A stretch of DNA of 64,000 nt from Nemertoderma westbladi. Taxonomy: Eukaryota; Xenacoelomorpha; Nemertodermatida; Nemertodermatidae. Positions 41,901-53,618 of the stretch are shown in pieces. The notes under the pieces were generated by a model that was given only the letters and a program-made list of their open reading frames with translations, ran no database searches and was not told where the DNA came from. The position numbers and the translations under genes are program-made. Every line of letters starts with the position of its first letter. Positions within the stretch are counted from its first letter, which is position 1. The stretch lies in contig JAUCBJ010000022.1 of NCBI GenBank assembly GCA_032718475.1, positions 1 to 64,000 on the forward strand, in the 5' to 3' direction.

Positions 41901-43559
41901 TGTGATTGCGTATCTGTTTGCCCTTACCCGCACTCACCTGTGATTGCGTATCTGTTTGCCCTTACCCGCACTCACCTGTGATTGCGTATCTGTTTGCCCT
42001 TACCCGCACTCACCTGTGATTGCGTATCTGTTTGCCCTTACCCGCACTCACCTGTGATTGTGAATCTGTTTGCCCTTACACGCACTTTTCCGTATCTGTT
42101 TGCTCTTACCCGCACTCACCTGTGATTGCGTATCTGTTTGCCCTTACCCGCACTCACCTGTGATTGCGTATCTGTTTGCCCTTACACGCACTTTTCCGTA
42201 TCTGTTTGCTCTTACCCGCACTCACCTGTGATTGTGTATCTGTTTGCCCTTACACGCACTTTTCCGTATCTGTTTGCTCTTACCCGCACTCACCTGTGAT
42301 TGTGAATCTGTTTGCCCTTACACGCACTTTTCCGTATCTGTTTGCTCTTACCCGCACTCACCTGTGATTGTGTATCTGTTTGCTCTTACACGCACTTTTC
42401 CGTATCTGTTTGCTCTTACCCGCACTCACCTGTGATTGCGTATCTGTTTGCCCTTACCCGCACTCACCTGTGATTGCGTATCTGTTTGCCCTTACCCGCA
42501 CTCACCTGTGATTGCGTATCTGTTTGCCCTTACCCGCACTCACCTGTGATTGCGTATCTGTTTGCCCTTACCCGCACTCACCTGTGATTGCGTATCTGTT
42601 TGCCCTTACCCGCACTCACCTGTGATTGTGTATCTGTTTGCTCTTACCCGCACTCACCTGTGATTGTGTATCTGTTTGCTCTTACACGCACTTTTCCGTA
42701 TCTGTTTGCCCTTACACGCACTTTTCCGTATCTGTTTGCTCTTACCCGCACTCACCTGTGATTGCGTATCTGTTTGCCCTTACCCGCACTCACCTGTGAT
42801 TGTGTATCTGTTTGCTCTTACACGCACTTTTCCGTATCTGTTTGCCCTTACACGCACTTTTCCGTATCTGTTTGCTCTTACCCGCACTCACCTGTGATTG
42901 CGTATCTGTTTGCCCTTACCCGCACTCACCTGTGATTGTGTATCTGTTTGCTCTTACCCGCACTCACCTGTGATTGCGTATCTGTTTGCCCTTACCCGCA
43001 CTCACCTGTGATTGCGTATCTGTTTGCCCTTACCCGCACTCACCTGTGATTGTGAATCTGTTTGCCCTTACACGCACTTTTCCGTATCTGTTTGCTCTTA
43101 CCCGCACTCACCTGTGATTGTGTATCTGTTTGCCCTTACCCGCACTCACCTGTGATTGTGTATCTGTTTGCTCTTACCCGCACTCACCTGTGATTGCGTA
43201 TCTGTTTGCCCTTACCCGCACTCACATGTGATTGTGTATCTGTTTGCCCTTACCCGCACTCACCTGTGATTGTGTATCTGTTTGCTCTTACCCGCACTCA
43301 CCTGTGATTGCGTATCTGTTTGCCCTTACCCGCACTCACATGTGATTGTGTATCTGTTTGCCCTTACCCGCACTCACCTGTGATTGCGTATCTGTTTGCC
43401 CTTACCCGCACTCACCTGTGATTGTGTATCTGTTTGCTCTTACCCGCACTCACCTGTGATTGTGTATCTGTTTGACCTTACCCGCACTCACATGTGATTG
43501 TGTATCTGTTTGCCCTTATCCGCACTCACCTGTGATTGCGTATCTGTTTGCCCATACCC

Positions 43560-46500
43560 TCACTCACCTGTGATTGCGTTTGCCCTTACCCGCACTCACC
43601 CGTGATTGTGAATCAGTTTGCCCTTACCCGCACTCACCTGTGATTGCGTATCTGTTTGCCCTTACCCGCACTCACCTGTGATTGTGTATCTGTTTGCTCT
43701 TACCCGCACTCACCTGTGATTGTGTATCTGTTTGACCTTACCCGCACTCACATGTGATTGTGTATCTGTTTGCCCTTATCCGCACTCACCTGTGATTGTG
43801 TATCTGTTTGCTCTTACCCGCACTCACCTGTGATTGTGTATCTGTTTGACCTTACCCGCACTCACATGTGATTGTGTATCTGTTTGCCCTTATCCGCACT
43901 CACCTGTGATTGCGTATCTGTTTGCCCATACCCTCACTCACCTGTGATTGCGTTTGCCCTTACCCGCACTCACCCGTGATTGTGAATCTGTTTGCCCTTA
44001 CCCGCACTCACCTGTGATTGCGTATCTGTTTGCCCTTACCCGCACTCACCTGTGATTGTGAATCTGTTTGCCCTTACACGCACTCACCTGTGATTGCGTT
44101 TGCCCTTACCCGCACTCACCTGTGATTGCGTATCTGTTTGCCCTTACCCGCACTCACCTGTGATTGCGTTTGCCCTTACCCGCACTCACCCGTGATTGTG
44201 AATCTGTTTGCCCTTACCCGCACTCACCTGTGATTGCGTATCTGTTTGCCCTTACCCGCACTCACCTGTGATTGTGAATCTGTTTGCCCTTACACGCACT
44301 CACCTGTGATTGCGTTTGCCCTTACCCGCACTCACCTGTGATTGCGTATCTGTTTGCCCTTACCCGCACTCACCTGTGATTGTGTATCTGTTTGCTCTTA
44401 CCCGCACTCACATGTGATTGTGTATCTGTTTGCCCTTACCCGCACTCACCCGTGATTGTGAATCTGTTTGCCCTTACCCGCACTCACCTGTGATTGCGTA
44501 TCTGTTTGCCCTTACCCGCACTCACCTGTGATTGTGAATCTGTTTGCCCTTACACGCACTCACCTGTGATTGCGTTTGCCCTTACCCGCACTCACCTGTG
44601 ATTGCGTATCTGTTTGCCCTTACCCGCACTCACCTGTGATTGCGTATCTGTTTGCCCTTACCCGCACTCACCTGTGATTGTGAATCTGTTTGCCCTTACA
44701 CGCACTCACCTGTGATTGCGTTTGCCCTTACCCGCACTCACCTGTGATTGCGTATCTGTTTGCCCTTACCCGCACTCACCTGTGATTGTGAATCTGTTTG
44801 CCCTTACACGCACTCACCTGTGATTGCGTTTGCCCTTACCCGCACTCACCTGTGATTGCGTATCTGTTTGCCCTTACCCGCACTCACCTGTGATTGTGAA
44901 TCTGTTTGCCCTTACCCGCACTCACCTGTGATTGCGTATCTGTTTGCCCTTACCCGCACTCACCTGTGATTGTCTATCTGTTTGCCCTTACCCGCACTCA
45001 CCTGTGATTGCGTTTGCCCTTACCCGCACTCACCCGTGATTGCGTTTGCCCTTACCCGCACTCACCTGTGATTGTGTATCTGTTTGCTCTTACCCGCACT
45101 CACATGTGATTGCGTATCTGTTTGCCCTTACCCGCACTCACCTGTGATTGTGTATCTGTTTGCCCTTATCCGCACTCACCTGTGATTGCGTTTGCCCTTA
45201 CCCGCACTCACCTGTGATTGCGTATCTGTTTGCCCTTACCCGCACTCACCTGTGATTGTCTATCTGTTTGCCCTTACCCGCACTCACCTGTGATTGCGTT
45301 TGCCCTTACCCGCACTCACCTGTGATTGCGTATCTGTTTGCCCTTACCCGCACTCACCTGTGATTGTCTATCTGTTTGCCCTTATCCGCACTCACCTGTG
45401 ATTGCGTTTGCCCTTACCCGCACTCACCTGTGATTGCGTATCTGTTTGCCCTTACCCGCACTCACCTGTGATTGTCTATCTGTTTGCCCTTATCCGCACT
45501 CACCTGTGATTGCGTTTGCCCTTACCCGCACTCACCTGTGATTGCGTATCTGTTTGCCCTTACCCGCACTCACCTGTGATTGTCTATCTGTTTGCCCTTA
45601 CCCGCACTCACCTGTGATTGCGTTTGCCCTTACCCGCACTCACCCGTGATTGCGTTTGCCCTTACCCGCACTCACCTGTGATTGTGTATCTGTTTGCCCT
45701 TACCCGCACTCACCTGTGATTGTGTATCTGTTTGCCCTTACCCGCACTCACCTGTGATTGTGTATCTGTTTGCTCTTACCCGCACTCACATGTGATTGCG
45801 TATCGGTTTGCCCTTACCCGCACTCACCTGTGATTGCGTTTGCCCTTACCCGCACTCACCCGTGATTGCGTATCGGTTTGCCCTTACCCGCACTCACCTG
45901 TGATTGCGTTTGCCCTTACCCGCACTCACCCGTGATTGCGTTTGCCCTTACCCGCACTCACCCGTGATTGTGTATCTGTTTGCCCTTACCCGCACTCACC
46001 TGTGATTGCGTATCTGTTTGCTCTTACCCGCACTCACCCGTGATTGTGAATCTGTTTGCCCTTAACCGCACTCACCTGTGATTGTGTATCTGTTTGCTCT
46101 TACCCGCACTCACATGTGATTGCGTATCGGTTTGCCCTTACCCGCACTCACCTGTGATTGCGTTTGCCCTTACCCGCACTCACCCGCGATTGTGAATCTG
46201 TTTGCCCTTACCCGCACTCACCTGTGATTGCGTATCTGTTTGCCCTTACCCGCACTCACCTGTGATTGTGTATCTGTTTGCCCTTACCCGCACTCACCTG
46301 TGATTGCGTATCTGTTTGCCCTTACCCGCACTCACCTGTGATTGCGTTTGCCCTTACCCGCACTCACCCGTGATTGCGTTTGCCCTTACCCGCACTCACC
46401 CGTGATTGTGTATCTGTTTGCCCTTACCCGCACTCACCTGTGATTGCGTATCTGTTTGCTCTTACCCGCACTCACCCGTGATTGTGAATCTGTTTGCCCT

Positions 46501-49500
46501 TAACCGCACTCACCTGTGATTGTGTATCTGTTTGCTCTTACCCGCACTCACCTGTGATTGCGTATCTGTTTGCCCTTACCCGCACTCACCTGTGATTGCG
46601 TATCTGTTTGCCCTTACCCGCACTCACCTGTGATTGCGTATCTGTTTGCCCTTACCCGCACTCACCTGTGATTGCGTATCTGTTTGCCCTTACCCGCACT
46701 CACCCGTGATTGTGTATCTGTTTGCCCTTACCCGCACTCACCTGTGATTGCGTATCTGTTTGCTCTTACCCGCACTCACCCGTGATTGTGAATCTGTTTG
46801 CCCTTAACCGCACTCACCTGTGATTGTGTATCTGTTTGCTCTTACCCGCACTCACCTGTGATTGCGTATCTGTTTGCCCTTACCCGCACTCACCTGTGAT
46901 TGCGTATCTGTTTGCCCTTACCCGCACTCACCTGTGATTGCGTTTGCCCTTACCCGCACTCACCTGTGATTGCGTTTGCCCTTACCCGCACTCACCCGTG
47001 ATTGCGTTTGCCCTTACCCGCACTCACCCGTGATTGTGTATCTGTTTGCCCTTACCCGCACTCACCTGTGATTGCGTATCTGTTTGCCCTTACCCGCACT
47101 CACCTGTGATTGCGTATCTGTTTGCCCTTACCCGCACTCACCTGTGATTGCGTATCTGTTTGCTCTTACCCGCACTCACCCGTGATTGTGAATCTGTTTG
47201 CCCTTAACCGCACTCACCTGTGATTGTGTATCTGTTTGCTCTTACCCGCACTCACATGTGATTGCGTATCGGTTTGCCCTTACCCGCACTCACCTGTGAT
47301 TGCGTTTGCCCTTACCCGCACTCACCTGTGATTGTGTATCTGTTTGCTCTTACCCGCACTCACATGTGATTGCGTATCGGTTTGCCCTTACCCGCACTCA
47401 CATGTGATTGCGTATCTGTTTGCCCATACCCTCACTCACCTGTGATTGTCTATCTGTTTGCCCTTACCCGCACTCACCTGTGATTGCGTATCTGTTTGCC
47501 CATACCCTCACTCACCTGTGATTGTCTATCTGTTTGCCCTTACCCGCACTCACCTGTGATTGCGTATCTGTTTGCCCTTACCCGCACTCACCTGTGATTG
47601 CGTATCTGTTTGCCCTTATCCGCACTCACCTGTGATTGCGTATCTGTTTGCCCTTATCCGCACTCACCTGTGATTGCGTATCTGTTTGCCCATACCCGCA
47701 CTCACCTGTGATTGCGTATCTGTTTGCCCTTATCCGCACTCACCTGTGATTGCGTATCTGTTTGCCCATACCCGCACTCACCTGTGATTGCGTTTGCCCT
47801 TACCCGCACTCACCCGTGATTGTGAATCTGTTTGCCCTTACCCGCACTCACCTGTGATTGCGTATCTGTTTGCCCTTACCCGCACTCACCTGTGATTGCG
47901 TATCTGTTTGCCCTTATCCGCACTCACCTGTGATTGCGTATCTGTTTGCCCATACCCTCACTCACCTGTGATTGCGTTTGCCCTTACCCGCACTCACCCG
48001 TGATTGTGAATCTGTTTGCCCTTACCCGCACTCACCTGTGATTGCGTATCTGTTTGCCCTTATCCGCACTCACCTGTGATTGCGTATCTGTTTGCCCATA
48101 CCCGCACTCACCTGTGATTGCGTTTGCCCTTACCCGCACTCACCCGTGATTGTGAATCTGTTTGCCCTTACCCGCACTCACCTGTGATTGCGTATCTGTT
48201 TGCCCTTACCCGCACTCACCTGTGATTGCGTATCTGTTTGCCCTTATCCGCACTCACCTGTGATTGCGTATCTGTTTGCCCATACCCTCACTCACCTGTG
48301 ATTGCGTTTGCCCTTACCCGCACTCACCCGTGATTGTGAATCTGTTTGCCCTTACCCGCACTCACCTGTGATTGTGTATCTGTTTGCTCTTACCCGCACT
48401 CACCTGTGATTGCGTATCTGTTTGCCCTTACCCGCACTCACCTGTGATTGCGTTTGCCCTTACCCGCACTCACCCGTGATTGTGAATCTGTTTGCCCTTA
48501 CCCGCACTCACCTGTGATTGCGTATCTGTTTGCCCATACCCTCACTCACCTGTGATTGCGTTTGCCCTTACCCGCACTCACCCGTGATTGTGAATCTGTT
48601 TGCCCTTACCCGCACTCACCTGTGATTGCGTATCTGTTTGCCCTTATCCGCACTCACCTGTGATTGCGTATCTGTTTGCCCATACCCTCACTCACCTGTG
48701 ATTGCGTTTGCCCTTACCCGCACTCACCCGTGATTGTGAATCTGTTTGCCCTTACCCGTAATCACCTGTGATTGCGTATCTGTTTGCCCTTACACGCACA
48801 TTTGCGTATCTGTTTGCCCTTACCCGCACTCACCTGTGATTGTCTATCTGTTTGCCCTTACCCGTAATCACCTGTGATTGCGTATCTGTTTGCCCTTACC
48901 CGCACTCACCTGTGATTGCGTATCTGTTTGCCCTTATCCGCACTCACCTGTGATTGCGTATCTGTTTGCCCATACCCTCACTCACCTGTGATTGCGTTTG
49001 CCCTTACCCGCACTCACCCGTGATTGTGAATCTGTTTGCCCTTACCCGCACTCACCCGTGATTGTGAATCTGTTTGCCCTTACCCGCACTCACCTGTGAT
49101 TGCGTATCTGTTTGCCCTTACACACACTCACCTGTGATTGCGTTTGCCCTTACCCGCACTCACCCGTGATTGTGAATCTGTTTGCCCTTACCCGCACTCA
49201 CCTGTGATTGTGTATCTGTTTGCCCTTACCCGCACTCACCTGTGATTGCGTTTGCCCTTACCCGCACTCACCCGTGATTGTGAATCTGTTTGCCCTTACC
49301 CGCACTCACCTGTGATTGCGTATCTGTTTGCCCATACCCTCACTCACCTGTGATTGCGTTTGCCCTTACCCGCACTCACCCGTGATTGTGAATCTGTTTG
49401 CCCTTACCCGCACTCACCTGTGATTGCGTATCTGTTTGCCCTTACCCGCACTCACCTGTGATTGTGTATCTGTTTGCTCTTACCCGCACTCACCTGTGAT

Positions 49501-52279
49501 TGCGTATCTGTTTGCCCTTATCCGCACTCACCTGTGATTGCGTATCTGTTTGCCCTTACCCGCACTCACCTGTGATTGTGTATCTGTTTGCCCTTACCCG
49601 CACTCACCTGTGATTGCGTATCTGTTTGCCCTTACCCGCACTCACCTGTGATTGTGAATCTGTTTGCTCTTACCCGCACTCACCTGTGATTGTGAATCTG
49701 TTTGCCCTTATCCGCACTCACCTGTGATTGCGTATCTGTTTGCCCTTACCCGCACTCACCTGTGATTGTGTATCTGTTTGCCCTTACCCGCACTCACCTG
49801 TGATTGTGTATCTGTTTGCCCTTACCCGCACTCACCTGTGATTGTCTATCTGTTTGCCCTTACCCGTAATCACCTGTGATTGCGTATCTGTTTGCCCTTA
49901 CCCGCACTCACCTGTGATTGCGTATCTGTTTGCCCTTACCCGCACTCACCTGTGATTGCGTATCTGTTTGCCCTTATCCGCACTCACCTGTGATTGCGTA
50001 TCTGTTTGCCCTTACCCGCACTCACCTGTGATTGTGTATCTGTTTGCCCTTACCCGCACTCACCTGTGATTGCGTATCTGTTTGCCCTTACACGCACTCA
50101 CCTGTGATTGCGTATCTGTTTGCCCTTACCCGCACTCACCTGTGATTGTGTATCTGTTTGCTCTTACCCGCACTCACCTGTGATTGTGAATCTGTTTGCC
50201 CTTATCCGCACTCACCTGTGATTGCGTATCTGTTTGCCCTTACCCGCACTCACCTGTGATTGTGTATCTGTTTGCCCTTACCCGCACTCACCTGTGATTG
50301 TGTATCTGTTTGCCCTTACCCGCACTCACCTGTGATTGCGTATCTGTTTGCCCTTACACGCACTCACCTGTGATTGTGTATCTGTTTGCCCATACCCGCA
50401 CTCACCTGTGATTGTCTATCTGTTTGCCCTTACCCGCACTCACCTGTGATTGCGTATCTGTTTGCCCTTATCCGCACTCACCTGTGATTGCGTATCTGTT
50501 TGCCCTTATCCGCACTCACCTGTGATTGCGTATCTGTTTGCCCTTACCCGCACTCACCTGTGATTGCGTATCTGTTTGCCCTTATCCGCACTCACCTGTG
50601 ATTGCGTATCTGTTTGCCCATACCCTCACTCACCTGTGATTGTCTATCTGTTTGCCCTTACCCGTAATCACCTGTGATTGCGTATCTGTTTGCCCTTACC
50701 CGCACTCACCTGTGATTGCGTATCTGTTTGCCCTTATCCGCACTCACCTGTGATTGCGTATCTGTTTGCCCATACCCTCACTCACCTGTGATTGCGTTTG
50801 CCCTTACCCGCACTCACCCGTGATTGTGAATCTGTTTGCCCTTACCCGCACTCACCTGTGATTGTGTATCTGTTTGCTCTTACCCGCACTCACCTGTGAT
50901 TGCGTATCTGTTTGCCCTTATCCGCACTCACCTGTGATTGCGTATCTGTTTGCCCTTATCCGCACTCACCTGTGATTGCGTATCTGTTTGCCCTTACCCG
51001 CACTCACCTGTGATTGCGTATCTGTTTGCCCTTATCCGCACTCACCTGTGATTGCGTATCTGTTTGCCCATACCCTCACTCACCTGTGATTGCGTTTGCC
51101 CTTACCCGCACTCACCCGTGATTGTGAATCTGTTTGCCCTTACCCGCACTCACCTGTGATTGCGTATCTGTTTGCCCTTACACGCACATTTGCGTATCTG
51201 TTTGCCCTTACCCGCACTCACCTGTGATTGTCTATCTGTTTGCCCTTACCCGTAATCACCTGTGATTGCGTATCTGTTTGCCCTTACCCGCACTCACCCG
51301 TGATTGTGAATCTGTTTGCCCTTACCCGCACTCACCTGTGATTGCGTATCTGTTTGCCCTTACCCGCACTCACCTGTGATTGTGTATCTGTTTGCTCTTA
51401 CCCGCACTCACATGTGATTGTGTATCTGTTTGCCCTTACCCGCACTCACATGTGATTGCGTATCGGTTTGCCCTTACCCGCACTCACCTGTGATTGCGTT
51501 TGCCCTTACCCGCACTCACCCGTGATTGTGAATCTGTTTGCCCTTACCGCACTCACCCGTGATTGTGAATCTGTTTGCCCTTACACGCACTCACCTGTGA
51601 TTGCGTATCTGTTTGCCCTTACCCGCACTCACCTGTGATTGTCTATCTGTTTGCCCTTACCCGCACTCACCTGTGATTGTGTATCTGTTTGCCCTTACCG
51701 CACTCACCCGTGATTGTGAATCTGTTTGCCCTTACACGCACTCACCTGTGATTGCGTATCTGTTTGCCCTTACCCGCACTCACCTGTGATTGTCTATCTG
51801 TTTGCCCTTACCCGCACTCACCTGTGATTGTGTATCTGTTTGCCCTTACCCGCACTCACCCGTGATTGTGAATCTGTTTGCCCTTACCGCACTCACCCGT
51901 GATTGTGAATCTGTTTGCCCTTACACGCACTCACCTGTGATTGCGTATCTGTTTGCCCTTACACGCACTTTTCCGTATCTGTTTGCCCTTACCCGCACTC
52001 ACCTGTGATTGTCTATCTGTTTGCCCTTACCCGCACTCACCTGTGATTGTGTATCTGTTTGCTCTTACCCGCACTCACATGTGATTGCGTATCGGTTTGC
52101 CCTTACCCGCACTCACCTGTGATTGCGTTTGCCCTTACCCGCACTCACCCGTGATTGTGAATCTGTTTGCCCTTACCCGTAATCACCTGTGATTGCGTAT
52201 CTGTTTGCCCTTACCCGTAATCACCTGTGATTGCGTATCTGTTTGCCCTTACCCGCACTCACCTGTGATTGCGTATCTG
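43560..52279. repeat. Divergent right-flank domain of the satellite with 32-bp C units
   Basis: From about 43.5 kb many variants rare or absent to the left appear: the 32-bp C unit (TTGCGTTTGCCC with CACCCGTG), CCATACCCTCACTC, CTTATCCGC, TATCGGTTTG, CTTAACCGC, CCCGTAATCACC, GCACATTTGCG and a 37-bp unit with TTACCGCACT. Some form blocks of their own, for example a 146-bp step (38+38+38+32) near 44,572-44,718 and a 151/189-bp step at 51,544, 51,695 and 51,884. Higher divergence next to unique DNA is the usual pattern for a satellite edge. Confidence 0.85.
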
Positions 52280-52906
52280 GGTCATTTCCACACTGATTAG
52301 CTTTCGTCTTTGCCTCACCAGATGCGATAGCTGCATGAACGTACGGAGCCTAGCAGAAGAAATAACGAATAAGAGGCGAGGAATAACGAAATCAAGGTCA
52401 GTTTATGTAGCTGATTTGATTACTGGATCCAAATTCGTCAAACACAAAATGTGGATCTATTACATAGATTTTATCGCCAATATGAAGAATGTTGGGATTT
52501 CACTTTTCGGTTGAAATTATATTTAAATTAAACATATGAATGACTTCTTATTTTATTTCTCCTTATTAGTGTTTTATATACCGAATATTTATATCTTATA
52601 ACCTGTACTACAGTGAATATATTAACTTGTTTACTGTTTTGGTTAGATCCTTTCATTCTGTAACCTAATATTCTTCAAATGGGGGTACATTAGGGCCCTT
52701 GTCCATCAATTATTGCCCTATACGTACATATCGACACAACTTATATATAGCTATAAAAATGAACGAAGGGAGGTAAACTACAAAGTGAAATATAATATAA
52801 TACTAAAGTCTGGTATACTTAGGCCATTCGAGATGCTACTATTGTAAATTATAAAATACAACAAAATTACACCCTTTATTTGGTAGAAGGTTAGAAAACA
52901 TTGTAT
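52280..52906. other. Unique flank between satellite and FAM53 gene
   Basis: AT-rich unique sequence with no confident gene. A plus-strand frame is open from the array edge to about 52,514. It contains a possible internal exon at 52,321-52,396 (preceded by a pyrimidine-rich stretch ending in CACCAG and followed by GTCAGT), but the peptide is not recognisable. The segment also includes the region downstream of the FAM53 stop codon. Confidence 0.5.
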
Positions 52907-52912
52907 TTTATT
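52907..52912 (-). terminator. Candidate poly(A) signal for the FAM53 gene
   Basis: AATAAA on the minus strand, about 92 nt past the stop codon at 53,005-53,007. A second AATAAA lies at 52,875-52,880. Either would end the transcript some 0.6 kb before the satellite. This is assigned by position and motif only. Confidence 0.45.
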
Positions 52913-53004
52913 GCCGCTCACACTTCCAAAACTAAAATATTGATTGAGAAAGATGAAAGCACAAACGTGCCATAAACCCTATACCGGGTGCAGTACCTAT
53001 TTAT

Positions 53005-53618
53005 TTATATAGGCATACTAACATCCTTCATCTTGCATAAGTCTAGGAATGGTCTCCGTCGCTTCAGTCCTAGTTTCCTATGCTGACACTGTCCGAGGGA
53101 GGGTTGGCTACGACAACGAGGTTTCCCGCCGTTCGGCATCCGCTTACCGGTTGCCACACGAACCGGGCCGGGCGCCAACCCGGGACTGAACCGACTCAAC
53201 TCGATAGCACCGAGGCCCTCCGTGAGACTGATGGACCGGAAGTCGCACGGACTGTCGTCACTTCCGGGGGGGCTGACCAGCCAGGCGAACTGCTCCACGC
53301 TGGCGGGTCTCCACGGCGACGGCTGCGGTGTCGGCGACGACTCGCCGCTCCAGGCGCCGCCGCAGCGCGGCGACGCGGAGCTCGCGGGTCGGATCGGGAC
53401 CGGAGCGAATATCCGACGCACCTCATCCTCGGCGGCCACCGATAACTCGTCCTCGAGACTCCGACAGTGGCGTTTCGCAAGCGGCACGGATCGCTCGCCC
53501 GCGTCTATACGGTAGACCGAACGGGATTGGTACTTTCGTAACCCGGGCGATGGGCAGAACGCGGATACGGAGGGAGTTGCATTTGAACTGATCCGTGACC
53601 ACGGAGTCTCTGGTGAGG
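53005..53618 (-). CDS. FAM53 coding exon 3 (terminal)
   Basis: Carries residues 50-252 and the stop codon. The acceptor is TTTGTTTCACAG just upstream (AG at 53,620-53,619). The first two bases complete the codon split at the end of exon 2. Reading the frame back past this acceptor meets a TAG at 53,653-53,655, which supports the splice site. The exon is clearly GC- and CpG-rich compared with its AT-rich introns, and overlapping open frames on both strands within it are by-products of that composition. Confidence 0.87.

Larger units (their letters stand above)
1..52279. repeat. Large composite satellite array (38-, 30- and 32-bp units)
   Basis: Continuous head-to-tail array from the left edge to 52,279, where the last unit stops at GTATCTG and unique sequence begins. 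Unit A (38 bp) has three blocks: GTATCTGTTTGC, then YCTTACCCGCACT, then CACCTGTGATTGT. Unit B (30 bp) shares the first block, has ACACGCACT in the second, and ends in TTTCC instead of the third block, so it is 8 bp shorter. Unit C (32 bp) lacks six bases of the first block and usually carries CACCCG. Dividing length by a mean unit of ~36 bp gives on the order of 1,450 units (an estimate, not a count). The plus strand is about 68-70% pyrimidine. Open frames here are short, use mostly GTG or TTG starts and repeat one peptide. A units shift the frame by 2, so a TGA always returns. I see no gene, no transposon and no interruption by unrelated DNA. Confidence 0.98.

Noticed and set aside
283-52008. 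Dozens of 60-114-residue plus-strand frames in the array with peptides such as CICLLLHALF and YLFALTRT
   Set aside because: They are translations of the satellite unit, start mostly at GTG or TTG, end at the recurring TGA of A units, and show no independent domain. They are not genes.
1-52279. CRISPR array
   Set aside because: Units are contiguous and nearly identical over their full length, with no unique spacers and no cas genes, in a eukaryotic context.
1-52279. Telomeric repeat
   Set aside because: CTTACCC in the unit resembles telomere words, but there is no run of TTAGGG, TTAGG or similar. The period is 30-38 bp.
1-52279. CENP-B box type centromere satellite
   Set aside because: No CENP-B-box-like word was seen in either unit. 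A centromeric role remains possible but is not shown.
52269-52514. 81-residue plus-strand frame starting inside the last satellite unit
   Set aside because: The start is a TTG within the repeat and the peptide is not recognisable. Only the possible exon at 52,321-52,396 is kept as a low-interest finding.
53080-53591. Several Arg/Ala-rich frames on both strands near 53.1-53.6 kb
   Set aside because: They overlap FAM53 exon 3 in other frames and arise from its high GC content.
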